DNA of 64,000 nt from Faecalibacter sp. LW9 (GTDB lineage: Bacteria > Bacteroidota > Bacteroidia > Flavobacteriales > Weeksellaceae): positions 434,001 through 498,000 of the forward strand of contig NZ_CP141062.1 of the NCBI RefSeq assembly GCF_034661295.1, read 5' to 3'. Shown piece by piece: positions 17,489 to 26,445 of the stretch. The stretch's first letter is position 1. The number at the start of each line of letters is the position of its first letter. The notes beneath the pieces are model-generated. The model made no database searches. It saw nothing but the letters and a program-made list of their open reading frames with translations, and had not been told where the DNA came from. The position numbers and the translations under genes were made by a program.

Positions 17489-17518
17489 AGGCCTTGAATA
17501 ATAATTCAAGGCTTTTCT
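17489..17518. terminator. Bidirectional terminator between the Spy-like gene and proS
   Basis: GCCTTGAA (17491-17498) pairs with TTCAAGGC (17505-17512), with a six-base loop and A and T runs on the outer sides. It lies 15 bases after one stop and 28 before the other. Confidence 0.8.
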
Positions 17519-17539
17519 ATTTTATATCATTAATTCAGA

Positions 17540-19018
17540 TTAATAAGCTTTCGCGTATAAAACACGATACTTCGCTGGTTTTCCTGAATACATATCAACG
17601 CCTTCCGTAGGAATTTCAAAATGTTGAGGAATACAACGAATCGTTGCTTTTGTCGCATCTTTCACTGCTTCTTCTGTTTCTGCCGTTCCATCCCATAAAG
17701 CAGAAATAAATCCTCCTTTATTTTCTAAAACATCTTTAAATTCTTCAAAATTTGAAACTTCAGTCGTATGCTCTGTACGGTAATCAAAAGCTTTTTGGAA
17801 TAAATTTGCTTGAATATCTTCTAATAACACTTCTGTTTTTTCAACCACCTCATCTAAAGCAATAAATTGTTTTTCTAAAGTATCACGACGAGCGACTTCA
17901 ACATGACCTTTTTCTAAATCTTTAGGTCCAATAGCCATACGAACAGGTACACCTTTTAATTCGTATTCAGCAAATTTCCAACCTGGTTTTGTTTTATCGT
18001 CATCGTCAAACTTCACAGTTATTCCTTTTGCTTTTAATTCCGATTGAATTTTATCCACAACTTGACGAATTTCATCTAATTGTTCAGCTGTTTTATAAAT
18101 TGGAACAATTGCCACTTGAATTGGAGCTAATTTAGGAGGTAATACTAATCCTAAATCATCTGAATGCGTCATAATTAATGCACCCATTAATCGCGTAGAT
18201 ACTCCCCAAGATGTTGCCCAAACATACTCTTGCTTCCCTTCGTTTGTTGCAAATTTCACATCAAATGCTTTCGCAAAGTTTTGACCTAAGAAGTGAGAAG
18301 TACCTGCTTGTAATGCTTTTCCATCTTGCATTAACGCTTCAATCGTGTACGTTTCATCAGCACCTGCAAATCGCTCAGATGGCGTCTTATACCCTTTAAC
18401 GACTGGAATCGCCATAAAGTTTTCTACCACATCACGATAAACTTCTTGCATCTTTACAGCTTCTTCTTCCGCTTCAATACGTGTCGCGTGAGCTGTATGA
18501 CCTTCTTGCCATAAGAATTCTGCTGTACGTAAGAATAAACGAGTTCTCATTTCCCAACGAACAACATTAGCCCATTGATTAATTAAGATTGGTAAATCAC
18601 GATACGATTGAATCCAATTTTTGTATGTATTCCATATAATGGCTTCCGAAGTTGGACGTACAATCAATTCTTCTTCTAATTTAGCTTCTGGATCAACCAT
18701 TAACTTCCCAGCATTGTCTGGGTCATTTTTTAATCGGTAATGTGTAACAACGGCACATTCTTTCGCAAATCCTTCAGCATTTTTTTCCTCTGCTTCGAAT
18801 AAACTTTTAGGAACAAATAAGGGGAAATAAGCGTTTTGATGACCAGTTTCTTTAAATCTTTTGTCTAATTCTGCCTGTAATTTTTCCCAGATAGCATACC
18901 CGTACGGTTTGATAACCATGCAGCCTCTAACACCTGAATTTTCAGCCAGGTTCGCTTTGACTACAAGTTCGTTATACCATTTAGAATAATCTTCAGCACG
19001 AGTTGTTAATTTTGCCAT
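17540..19018 (-). CDS. proS: Prolyl-tRNA synthetase (archaeal/eukaryotic type)
   Basis: Charges tRNA-Pro. At 492 residues it is the short class without the editing insertion found in the 570-residue bacterial type. Class II motifs are visible: motif 1 around [20 protein letters not shown], the TSEAIIW loop, motif 2 in [21 protein letters not shown] and motif 3 in [15 protein letters not shown]. An anticodon-binding domain ([13 protein letters not shown]) and the C-terminal domain typical of this class follow. Divergent from the lipoprotein gene at 19133. Confidence 0.95.
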   Translation of the reverse strand: MAKLTTRAEDYSKWYNELVVKANLAENSGVRGCMVIKPYGYAIWEKLQAELDKRFKETGHQNAYFPLFVPKSLFEAEEKNAEGFAKECAVVTHYRLKNDPDNAGKLMVDPEAKLEEELIVRPTSEAIIWNTYKNWIQSYRDLPILINQWANVVRWEMRTRLFLRTAEFLWQEGHTAHATRIEAEEEAVKMQEVYRDVVENFMAIPVVKGYKTPSERFAGADETYTIEALMQDGKALQAGTSHFLGQNFAKAFDVKFATNEGKQEYVWATSWGVSTRLMGALIMTHSDDLGLVLPPKLAPIQVAIVPIYKTAEQLDEIRQVVDKIQSELKAKGITVKFDDDDKTKPGWKFAEYELKGVPVRMAIGPKDLEKGHVEVARRDTLEKQFIALDEVVEKTEVLLEDIQANLFQKAFDYRTEHTTEVSNFEEFKDVLENKGGFISALWDGTAETEEAVKDATKATIRCIPQHFEIPTEGVDMYSGKPAKYRVLYAKAY

Positions 19019-19132
19019 ATTTATCTATATTTGTTTATAAAGTACTTAATTTTGCTTGGCACATTTATTGCCTTTTAAGTATAAAAGTAAAGTACAAATT
19101 TATTAATTAGAAACTTAGTAAATACATATCTT

Positions 19133-20347
19133 ATGAACAAAGTTTATAAATTTTCAAAAAACTTACTGAAATTAACTGTTCCCCTATCAGTTATTTTGGG
19201 TGTTTCATCATGTAGTACATACCAATCTGCTGCCCAAGTAGAAACCGATGGTGTATATTATAACCCAAATACTGATAAAACATATGCCGACTTAGAAAAT
19301 GAGCAGGCTACAAAAAACGGGGAAATTCGAGTAGGTTCACCTTACTTCGATGCCAATGGCAACGGAGCTGAGGATTACTTCTATGGAGAAGAAGAGCAAA
19401 CTAAAGATAATGTAAACTTAAATGTTTATGGTTATGGATATACTTCATTATATGGTAACGACTACGGAAATCTATTTTCAAACAACTCCAATTGGGGACG
19501 TAATGATGGCGTAAATATTTCGGTCTACAACAATTGGGGATGGTATCGTCCTTGGGGATGGAGCGGAATGGGATTCTATGGTTATAACTGGGGATTATCT
19601 TGGGGTGGATTTTATGATCCATACTGGGGATGGTCTAGCCCATGGTATGGCGGTTACGGTGGTTGGTATGGTATGAATCATGGATTCTACAACCCTTGGG
19701 GTTGGGGAGGTATGGGATACTATGGTTACTATGGCTATAACTGGGGGTGGAGATCACGTTATTACGACCCCTATTACTATGGTTATCGATCAAATGCAAT
19801 ATATGATGGTTCTACAAGACCAAGACGTGATTTAATTGATCCGAATGCAGGTCGAAATAATAATTTAACACGTCCAGGTGCTGGTAATACGACAAGACCT
19901 ACACGCGAATTAAATCCTTCTCGTAACGTTAGACCAGCAAATGGATTAAATAATTCAAATACCGTTCGTCCAACTCGTGAAGTTAGACCAATGACAAATA
20001 CAGGAAATACGAATAATCCGACCGTTCGTCCTACAAGAGAAATTAGAGAAACTCCTACAACTGGTGGCGTTCGTCCAACGCGTGAAGTTCGTCCAGTTCG
20101 TGAAGTTAATCCTAATTCAAATATTCGTACAGGAAATTACGGACAAGAAGGATCAAGAACTAGACAAAATCAGCCATCTCGTACAAGAGAACAATCCAAT
20201 ACTCCAACGCGTACTCAATCGTACGATAGAGGATCATATCAACCAAGTTATTCTCCTTCAAGCTCAGGATCTCGTATGGGTGGAGGCTCAATGGGTGGTT
20301 CTACAGGTGGTGGAATGAGATCTGGAGGTGGATCTGGTAGAAGATAA
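19133..20347 (+). CDS. Gly/Tyr/Trp-rich lipoprotein with VRPTRE repeats
   Basis: A 404-residue protein of unknown function. The N-terminal signal ends in a lipobox (LGVSSC), so it should be lipid-anchored. Residues of about 95-220 are almost only Gly, Tyr, Trp, Asn and Pro, in loose repeats such as WGWYRPWGW, YDPYWGW and GYYGYNWGW. From about residue 255 a basic segment repeats VRPTREVR-type units at least five times. The end is a Ser/Gly-rich tail. Such composition suggests a disordered, adhesive or matrix-forming surface protein, which is inference only. It lies between proS and a FadL-like gene, 36 bases before the latter. Confidence 0.7.
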   Translation: MNKVYKFSKNLLKLTVPLSVILGVSSCSTYQSAAQVETDGVYYNPNTDKTYADLENEQATKNGEIRVGSPYFDANGNGAEDYFYGEEEQTKDNVNLNVYGYGYTSLYGNDYGNLFSNNSNWGRNDGVNISVYNNWGWYRPWGWSGMGFYGYNWGLSWGGFYDPYWGWSSPWYGGYGGWYGMNHGFYNPWGWGGMGYYGYYGYNWGWRSRYYDPYYYGYRSNAIYDGSTRPRRDLIDPNAGRNNNLTRPGAGNTTRPTRELNPSRNVRPANGLNNSNTVRPTREVRPMTNTGNTNNPTVRPTREIRETPTTGGVRPTREVRPVREVNPNSNIRTGNYGQEGSRTRQNQPSRTREQSNTPTRTQSYDRGSYQPSYSPSSSGSRMGGGSMGGSTGGGMRSGGGSGRR

Positions 20348-20382
20348 ACTATGATAATAAGTGATTATTTTTAACAATTAAA

Positions 20383-21777
20383 ATGAAAAAAATATTTATC
20401 AATATCCTTGTCTTAGGATGTGGAATGACATATGCTCAACAAAGTATTAGTTCTCAGTATTCAACGAATGCAATTGAATTTTACGGACAAGGTATTAATA
20501 GTGGTAGTGCAAAATATACAGGAATTGGTGGTGCAGTAGGTGCTTTAGGAGGTGACATATCTTCTACAGAACAAAACCCTGCTGGATTAGGAGTTGCTAT
20601 TGGATCAGAAGTTCAAATTACTGCTGGAGTAGGTTCATATAAAAATACGAATACTTTTGCTTCATCACGTGAGAATAAAGATTCACAATTTGACTTTCAG
20701 CAATTTGGAGGGACTTTTGTTTTCAATATTGATGACTCTAAATGGAATCGTTTTACAATCGGTGTAAATTATCAAAATGAGCGATTTGATCGAATCAATC
20801 AAGTAAATGCTAATCCTAATATTAACTTTACAAATGAGGACGGATCAAATATTTATCGTTTTGCAGGTTATGCAGATCAAATTGATGGGTACAAATCCAA
20901 ATTCGGATTAAATTTTGCCACATCCTACGATAATAAGCTTTACTTAGGTTTAGGATTAAACTTTCATGAAACCAATTATCAAAAGTTTAGTCAGTATGCA
21001 GAATCAGATAATGAAAATAAAACCTATGTCTATAATTTAGATGGTACACCATTTAATGAAATCGGTAATGGATTCTCATTCTCATTAGGGGCATTATATA
21101 AATTTAATCACAACTTCCGTGCTGGTGTAGCTTATCATTCTCCCGTTTGGTATGATGTATCTGAAGAATTCTATGCTGCACGTTTTAACGATGAAGGTGA
21201 TCGAGTAGCAAATTATAATTTATATGGAAATGATTATCAATTAACCAGAGGTGGTCGTTTTGTCGGATCATTAGGTTTTGTATTGGATAAAAATTTCTCT
21301 TTTGGAGTAGATTATACTTTACATAATAATTCAAATACTGAAATAAAACCTGGTAATCGTTACACGTCAGATAATAATTTCATTGATCAATATGTTAAGA
21401 ACTCAAGTGAAATTCGTGTTGGAGGGGAATACCGTTACAACAAATTCAAAGCTCGTTTAGGATATAATTTTGTACAATCGCCATATGAAGATATTACGTT
21501 AAATATCGCTAATACGAATAATGCATTAAACAACACAACACTGAATAAACCATTTATTGGGGATATTAATCGATTTAGTGCTGGTTTAGGGTATGACTTC
21601 GGAGGATTTTATATTGATGCTGCTTATCAATATCAAACGCAAAAAGCGCAATATTTAATTGGAAATGCAACTTATGTTGATAACGATTTATATCATGTGG
21701 ATTTAAATAATTATTACGCCCCAGAAGCGAAGTTAAATAACAGTTTATTCTTACTGACTTTAGGTTGGCAATTTTAA
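20383..21777 (+). CDS. FadL/OmpP1-type outer-membrane transport protein
   Basis: A 464-residue beta-barrel with signal peptide (MKKIFINILVLGCGMTYAQ) and a C-terminal aromatic residue (LGWQF), as in outer-membrane proteins. The start of the mature protein (FYGQGINSGSAKYTGIGGAVGALGGDISSTEQNPAGLG) shows the NPAG motif of the OMPP1/FadL/TodX family, which moves long-chain fatty acids or other hydrophobic molecules. The substrate here is unknown. Probably cotranscribed with the preceding lipoprotein. Confidence 0.85.
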   Translation: MKKIFINILVLGCGMTYAQQSISSQYSTNAIEFYGQGINSGSAKYTGIGGAVGALGGDISSTEQNPAGLGVAIGSEVQITAGVGSYKNTNTFASSRENKDSQFDFQQFGGTFVFNIDDSKWNRFTIGVNYQNERFDRINQVNANPNINFTNEDGSNIYRFAGYADQIDGYKSKFGLNFATSYDNKLYLGLGLNFHETNYQKFSQYAESDNENKTYVYNLDGTPFNEIGNGFSFSLGALYKFNHNFRAGVAYHSPVWYDVSEEFYAARFNDEGDRVANYNLYGNDYQLTRGGRFVGSLGFVLDKNFSFGVDYTLHNNSNTEIKPGNRYTSDNNFIDQYVKNSSEIRVGGEYRYNKFKARLGYNFVQSPYEDITLNIANTNNALNNTTLNKPFIGDINRFSAGLGYDFGGFYIDAAYQYQTQKAQYLIGNATYVDNDLYHVDLNNYYAPEAKLNNSLFLLTLGWQF

Positions 21778-21790
21778 TAAAAGATAAATA

Positions 21791-21820
21791 AAAACCGGTT
21801 GAAATTCAACCGGTTTTTTT
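21791..21820. terminator. Bidirectional terminator
   Basis: AAAACCGGTTGAA (21791-21803) and TTCAACCGGTTTT (21805-21817) are perfect complements, with a T run on each strand. It serves the FadL-like gene and the converging GIN-domain gene. Confidence 0.9.
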
Positions 21821-22572
21821 TATGATTTAACGGAAACTTTAGAAACACCAGATTTTTGAATTTTAGGATTTAAGCCATGTTGATTTACATATTCTACTTT
21901 ACTTGCCCCAGAAGCTTCAATATCTAAAGCATTCACAGCCCAAACTTTAATTTTACTTGCTCCTGATGCTTCAACTTCTGCTATATTAGCCTTCAATTGC
22001 TCTCCTTCGAATTTTGAAGCTCCAGTAACTTCTACATCTAAATTTCCAACATTTCCTAATAATTGTACGGTAGATGACCCTGAAATTTCAATGGATGCAT
22101 CATTACTTAAAATATTCGCTTTCAACTTCGATGCACCGGAAACATTGGCATTAAACTTATCGACTTTCATTTGATGATCTATCGTTACGATACAAGCGCC
22201 AGAAATTGAAAGATTTCGTAGCTTTTGATGAGGAAATTCAATTAAAATTTTATTGCTATTCAATTGCAGTTTTCCTTCAACATATAGCTTCAATTCTCCA
22301 TTGACCACTTTTGATTTAATCTTTTGTAAAGCATGATTAGGAGCGGTGATTTTTATTTGCCCATTTTGATGTCCATCTGAAATTTTAACAATAAAAGCAG
22401 AACTTACTGAAAGTTTTTCAAAATTCGATACGTGACGAACTTCTGTAGTTGAACTGAAATCATTTGTAATACTTTCAATCCCTATTGGATGACTCATTTC
22501 TTTAACATCTGCCGTATAACTGGATAAAATTGTTGACACGGCCATAACAATTGGTAAAATAAAGTTTTTCAT
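21820..22572 (-). CDS. GIN-domain (DUF2807) secreted protein
   Basis: A 250-residue protein with an N-terminal signal (MKNFILPIVMAVSTILSSYT). The mature part is the head-GIN/DUF2807 beta-helix type. It begins with VRHVSNFEKLSVSSAFIVKISDG and carries a ladder of SGASK-type repeats (VSGASKLKA, VTGASKFEG, ASGASKIKV, ASGASKVEY). In other Bacteroidota these are periplasmic or surface adhesin-like proteins of unknown function. No partner gene is apparent. Confidence 0.85.
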   Translation of the reverse strand: MKNFILPIVMAVSTILSSYTADVKEMSHPIGIESITNDFSSTTEVRHVSNFEKLSVSSAFIVKISDGHQNGQIKITAPNHALQKIKSKVVNGELKLYVEGKLQLNSNKILIEFPHQKLRNLSISGACIVTIDHQMKVDKFNANVSGASKLKANILSNDASIEISGSSTVQLLGNVGNLDVEVTGASKFEGEQLKANIAEVEASGASKIKVWAVNALDIEASGASKVEYVNQHGLNPKIQKSGVSKVSVKS

Positions 22573-22688
22573 ACTGATGTTTTAAGAATAAGACGCTTTA
22601 ATATTCAAAAGTTACATCAAAAATCTAGTTTTTATAAATCTATTTTAAAATTATTTTAAAACCTGAATATTTGTTAATTTCGCTTCTT

Positions 22689-23453
22689 ATGAAAATCATC
22701 AGTTATAACGTTAACGGAATTAGAGCTGCCATGACGAAAGGATTAGTCGAATGGCTTTCTGCAGCTAATCCAGATGTTTTTTGTGTTCAAGAAACAAAAG
22801 CATTAGAAGAGCAAGTAGAAACTTCTGCATTTGAAGCTTTGGGCTATGAACACCATTGGCATTCTGCAGAAAAAAAAGGCTACAGCGGAGTTGCAATCTT
22901 TTCAAAAATAAAACCAAATCATGTACAAATAGGTACTGGAATTGATTATATTGATCGTGAAGGTCGAGTTATCCGTTTGGATTTCGATCAAGTTTCTGTC
23001 ATCAGTTTATACTTACCTAGCGGTACTAATATTGATCGATTGGATTTCAAAATGCAATTTTGTGAAGATTTTAAATCTTATATTCGCGAACTGAAGATAA
23101 GTCATCCCAATTTAGTCATTTGCGGAGATTACAATATCTGTCACGAAGCAATTGATATACATGATCCTATTCGAAATGCTAAAGTTTCAGGATTTTTACC
23201 AATCGAAAGAGAATGGATTGATGGTTTCATGAAAGATTGCGAAATGATTGATTCTTTTCGTTATTTCGTAAAAGAACCTCATCACTATTCATGGTGGACC
23301 TATCGCGCAAATGCAAGAGCAAATAACAAAGGATGGCGAATTGATTACAATATGGTGAGCCGTACTTTAGAAGATAAAATGGTACGTGCTGCGATATTAC
23401 CTGAAGCTAAACATTCAGACCATTGCCCAATTTTAATTGAATTAGACCTTTAA
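22689..23453 (+). CDS. xth: Exodeoxyribonuclease III
   Basis: AP endonuclease and 3'-exonuclease of base excision repair. The start at 22689 (MKIISYNVNGIR) matches the family and gives 254 residues; an in-frame start at 22671 adds six. Motifs of the EEP superfamily: NVNGIRAA, QETK (metal-binding Glu), YSGVAIFSK, GDYNICH (catalytic Asp and Asn), WWTYR and SDHCPI (Asp-His pair). It is followed after 13 bases by a lipoprotein gene, probably cotranscribed by position rather than function. Confidence 0.95.
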   Translation: MKIISYNVNGIRAAMTKGLVEWLSAANPDVFCVQETKALEEQVETSAFEALGYEHHWHSAEKKGYSGVAIFSKIKPNHVQIGTGIDYIDREGRVIRLDFDQVSVISLYLPSGTNIDRLDFKMQFCEDFKSYIRELKISHPNLVICGDYNICHEAIDIHDPIRNAKVSGFLPIEREWIDGFMKDCEMIDSFRYFVKEPHHYSWWTYRANARANNKGWRIDYNMVSRTLEDKMVRAAILPEAKHSDHCPILIELDL

Positions 23454-23466
23454 TCATTTTAACACA

Positions 23467-23937
23467 ATGAAAAAAATAATTTTAAGTTGCATCGTTTTAG
23501 CAGGAATTACAAGCTGTGTTCCTCAGAAAAAATTCGATGAATTAGAAAATAACTATTACGCTTCTTTAGATGAGCAAGCAAGAGTTACACGTGATTTAAC
23601 GATAGCGAACCATAAAATCGAATCGTTAGAAGCTGAATTGGCAAAAACACAAAAAGAGTTATACATTAAAGATACTGCATTAACGAATGCACAACGTTTA
23701 ATGAATGTTTCTCAAGCTGAATTTGAAGGATTATTACAAGAAATGCATTCTGCATTAAACAGTACAAGTCAAAAATCTCAAACATTTTTCCAACAATTAA
23801 CAGATAAAGAAAAACAAGTGGAGGAATTGATGAAACAAACAAAAGATTTAGAAGCAAAAATAGAAACTCAAAACAATGAGATTATTGCGCTTAAAAAACA
23901 AATCTTTATTCAAGACATCCAAGAAAAAGTGAAATAA
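23467..23937 (+). CDS. Coiled-coil lipoprotein of unknown function
   Basis: A 156-residue lipoprotein: signal with lipobox (AGITSC) and a mature part that is almost wholly heptad-like helix (KIESLEAELAKTQKELYIKD; VEELMKQTKDLEAKIETQNNEI). The first mature residues (VPQKKFDELE) look like those of Bacteroidota OmpA-type lipoproteins, but no OmpA domain follows. It may be a peptidoglycan-spanning or scaffolding lipoprotein; this is inference. It lies 13 bases after xth and is followed by a terminator. Confidence 0.75.
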   Translation: MKKIILSCIVLAGITSCVPQKKFDELENNYYASLDEQARVTRDLTIANHKIESLEAELAKTQKELYIKDTALTNAQRLMNVSQAEFEGLLQEMHSALNSTSQKSQTFFQQLTDKEKQVEELMKQTKDLEAKIETQNNEIIALKKQIFIQDIQEKVK

Positions 23938-23945
23938 AATAATAT

Positions 23946-23977
23946 AAAGTCTTACATTAGAGTAAGGCTTTTTTTAT
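23946..23977 (+). terminator. Terminator after the coiled-coil lipoprotein
   Basis: AAAGTCTTAC (23946-23955) pairs with GTAAGGCTTT (23962-23971) with one G-U pair, and is followed by T7. Confidence 0.8.
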
Positions 23978-23992
23978 TGTCATAATACTCCT

Positions 23993-24000
23993 TACCTTTG
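23993..24000 (+). promoter_or_regulatory. Putative -7 element for the acetyltransferase
   Basis: TACCTTTG matches TAnnTTTG and lies 22 bases before the start at 24023. No -33 element at normal spacing. Confidence 0.45.
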
Positions 24001-24022
24001 TAAGAAATACATAATACCTTTC

Positions 24023-24499
24023 ATGAAGACGATTTGTGAATCAAAATCTCTAGTATTTAGAGAATTTCTTGATTTCGATGCTTTTGAAGTTTTTCAAATG
24101 AACTCCGATAAAGACATTGCAAAAGCGGTAAACGAGAAACCTTATTTATCAGAAGACGAAGCATTATATTTTATAGAACGAATGATTGAGCACTACCATG
24201 AATTTGGATTTGGTCTTTGGGCTGCATTCGAAAAAAAGAGTGGCCGATTTGTCGGATGGGCAGGAATGCGCCAGACAAAATATGGACCAGTTGTTAATGT
24301 GCGTCTAAAAAAGAAATTTTGGAATAAAGGATATGGAAAAGAGGCTTTAAATGCTGTAGTGAATTATGGAATAAACGAATTACGTTTAGACAAAATTGCA
24401 GGTAAAGCTCATCCGTCTCAACCTGCAACTGTACGTTTATTGGAACAATCTGTTCTTAAAAATTCAGAGGAAAATCCACTTCTTTTTAAGTATCAATAA
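24023..24499 (+). CDS. GNAT-family N-acetyltransferase (RimJ/RimL type)
   Basis: A 158-residue acetyl-CoA-dependent acetyltransferase. It follows the RimJ/RimL layout: an N-terminal strand pair (SLVFREFLDFDAFEVFQMN), AFEKKSGRFVGWAGM, and the acetyl-CoA motif region KKFWNKGYGKEALNAVVNYG. ASVRLLE-like PATVRLLEQSV follows near the end. The C-terminus is short and lacks the usual GFxxEG strand, so the substrate-binding end may be modified. The substrate is unknown. Confidence 0.8.
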   Translation: MKTICESKSLVFREFLDFDAFEVFQMNSDKDIAKAVNEKPYLSEDEALYFIERMIEHYHEFGFGLWAAFEKKSGRFVGWAGMRQTKYGPVVNVRLKKKFWNKGYGKEALNAVVNYGINELRLDKIAGKAHPSQPATVRLLEQSVLKNSEENPLLFKYQ

Positions 24500-24502
24500 T
24501 TT

Positions 24503-25027
24503 TTATTGTTTAGGAGGGTAATTTTTTAATAATTTCTCCATCCCTTTATCAATGCTTTGTTGCTTCACATCAGCTGAAGCATTCATTGGCATTTTTAGAT
24601 CAAGAATACCTTCCCAAATCAGCGAATTGTTTTGTAACATCGATACAACATATTGCTGATTTAAACTTTTTGATCGTACTGGAACGCCAACTGAGATACC
24701 TCCACCTACTCTTCGCATAATTCCTGTCCCCACTCCAATGCCAACCGTAGATGCTGTATTGGTACTCACATATTCCCTTGGCTGAATTTTTATGATAACA
24801 TCAGGCTGATCTGACTTTAATACGCCTCGGAATTTCAAATTTCTTTCCAACGCCGTAAAAACACGGGATTGGTCTAAATCATTTAATCCAGTCGTTGCAG
24901 AAGGATCGATTTGAAAAGTTCGAACATCACTGAAATTCACTTGTCGATCATAATCAACACTGACTTTTTGAGAATTACATCCGATAAAACTCATACAAAT
25001 CAGAAGAATAAAGATTATATTTTTCAT
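24503..25027 (-). CDS. DUF4136 lipoprotein
   Basis: A 174-residue lipoprotein with lipobox (MSFIGC). The mature part matches the DUF4136 pattern: VDYDRQVNFSDVRTFQIDP, then RNLKFRGV, PDVIIKIQPREYV and a WEGILDLKM strand near the end. Function unknown; envelope location is expected. It is the last gene of the minus-strand operon that begins at 30445, starting three bases after the Nudix gene. Confidence 0.8.
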   Translation of the reverse strand: MKNIIFILLICMSFIGCNSQKVSVDYDRQVNFSDVRTFQIDPSATTGLNDLDQSRVFTALERNLKFRGVLKSDQPDVIIKIQPREYVSTNTASTVGIGVGTGIMRRVGGGISVGVPVRSKSLNQQYVVSMLQNNSLIWEGILDLKMPMNASADVKQQSIDKGMEKLLKNYPPKQ

Positions 25028-25030
25028 AGG

Positions 25031-25546
25031 CTAATGATTTTTGATATAATATTCTACAGCTTTCCTTAAAGATACAAAACCAATCTGATTTAAATCTATC
25101 TCATTTAATTTCATCCATTTTACATCTTGAATTTCCTCCTCCTCTATCACAAAATCTTTATCTGTTGGAAAAACAGCTTCATAAATCAAATCACAAGTTT
25201 TATACGGAATGGTTTTATATTCATAATTATTAGGCTGAGAAAGCAAATATGTAAAGTTTTCTAATGGAATTTCAATTCCTAATTCCTCTTTTAACTCTCT
25301 CTGACAGGTTTGCTCTGCGGTTTCATCAGTATCCGTAAAACCTCCGGGCAAATCAAGTTTACCGAACTCAGGTTCTTTATTTCGAACAGTAAACAAAATC
25401 TCATCATTACGTCTCAAAATTACAGCTGTTGCGGTGGCTACATTTTGATAATATACCATTTCACAAGAATGACATACAAATTTTCTAAAATCAAATGTGA
25501 TATCTGCTGTACCACAATTTGGACAATAATGAAACGATTTTTTCAT
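25031..25546 (-). CDS. Nudix hydrolase with N-terminal zinc ribbon
   Basis: A 171-residue pyrophosphohydrolase. The N-terminus has a four-cysteine ribbon (CPNCG and CHSCE). The Nudix box reads GGFTDTDETAEQTCQRELKEELGI, with the RExxEE metal-binding helix complete. This layout is like the NudC/NUDT-type enzymes that act on NAD(H) or other nucleoside diphosphate derivatives; the substrate cannot be told. It lies seven bases downstream of xerD in the same operon. Confidence 0.85.
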   Translation of the reverse strand: MKKSFHYCPNCGTADITFDFRKFVCHSCEMVYYQNVATATAVILRRNDEILFTVRNKEPEFGKLDLPGGFTDTDETAEQTCQRELKEELGIEIPLENFTYLLSQPNNYEYKTIPYKTCDLIYEAVFPTDKDFVIEEEEIQDVKWMKLNEIDLNQIGFVSLRKAVEYYIKNH

Positions 25547-25553
25547 AGTTAAT

Positions 25554-26444
25554 TTAGTTTTTATTTCGGGGATGGAAATTTAATATCGCATCTCGTATAA
25601 ATTCTTGATCGACATGTGTATAAATTTCAGTTGTTGATATACTTTCGTGACCCAACATCAATTGTATGGCGCGCAAATCAGCTCCATTTTTTAATAAATG
25701 TGTTGCAAAAGAATGGCGAAAAGTATGAGGTGATATGGTTTTGGATACTCCACCAATAATCGATAATTCTTTTACAATCGTAAAAATCATTACGCGAGTT
25801 AATCCTTTACCTCTTCGGTTTAAGAAAAGGACATCTTCATAACCAGGTTGAATTTTGGTATGAACACGAATTAAATCTTTATACAAGTTAACATATTTTA
25901 TGGTGTATTCACTAATTGGAACCAAACGTTGTTTATTTCCTTTACCAATCACACGCAAAAAACCTTCATCAAAAAATAAATCTGAAATTTTTAGATTTAT
26001 CAGTTCTGAAACTCGCAATCCACAGCCATATAACACTTCTAAAATGGCACGATTACGTTGCCCCTCAGGTTTCGAAAGATCAATAACTTCAATCATTTGA
26101 TCAATTTCTACCTCCGAAAGAACATCTGGTAATTTCATCCCAATTTTTGGGGTTTCCAACATCGAGGCAGGATTGTCTTCACGAAATTCTTCCAATTGCA
26201 AATACCCAAAAAAACTCTTTAAACTTGAAATTAATCGAGCTTGTGAACGAACGCTATATTCGCTCGATGCATAATGATGAATAAATCCTGTGATATCATC
26301 TTGCATATATTCTAATGGGAGTTTATCGGAGAATTCGATTAATTTTTTTAAATCGCGTAAATAATTTTCGATGGTATTATCTGAAACTCTTTTTTCTAAT
26401 TTCAGATACATTTTGTAATCATACAATGCGTCTTTCCAAAGCAT
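25554..26444 (-). CDS. xerD: Tyrosine recombinase XerD
   Basis: A 296-residue site-specific recombinase that resolves chromosome dimers at dif with XerC and FtsK. The N-terminal SAM-like domain (FIHHYASSEYSVRSQARLISSLKSFFGYL) is followed by the catalytic domain, with Arg in YGCGLRVSELI, Lys in GKGNKQR, HTFRHSFATHLL, LGHESISTTEIYTHV and the Tyr nucleophile. Length matches XerD. It is chromosomal and in an operon of unrelated housekeeping genes, so it is not an integrase of a mobile element. The ctpA-like gene ends one base before it. Confidence 0.9.
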   Translation of the reverse strand: MLWKDALYDYKMYLKLEKRVSDNTIENYLRDLKKLIEFSDKLPLEYMQDDITGFIHHYASSEYSVRSQARLISSLKSFFGYLQLEEFREDNPASMLETPKIGMKLPDVLSEVEIDQMIEVIDLSKPEGQRNRAILEVLYGCGLRVSELINLKISDLFFDEGFLRVIGKGNKQRLVPISEYTIKYVNLYKDLIRVHTKIQPGYEDVLFLNRRGKGLTRVMIFTIVKELSIIGGVSKTISPHTFRHSFATHLLKNGADLRAIQLMLGHESISTTEIYTHVDQEFIRDAILNFHPRNKN

Positions 26445-26445
26445 G

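Noticed and set aside
25554-26444. XerD as an integrase of a genomic island
   Set aside because: Length, motifs and a tight housekeeping operon fit chromosomal XerD; no attachment-site repeats or tRNA are nearby.
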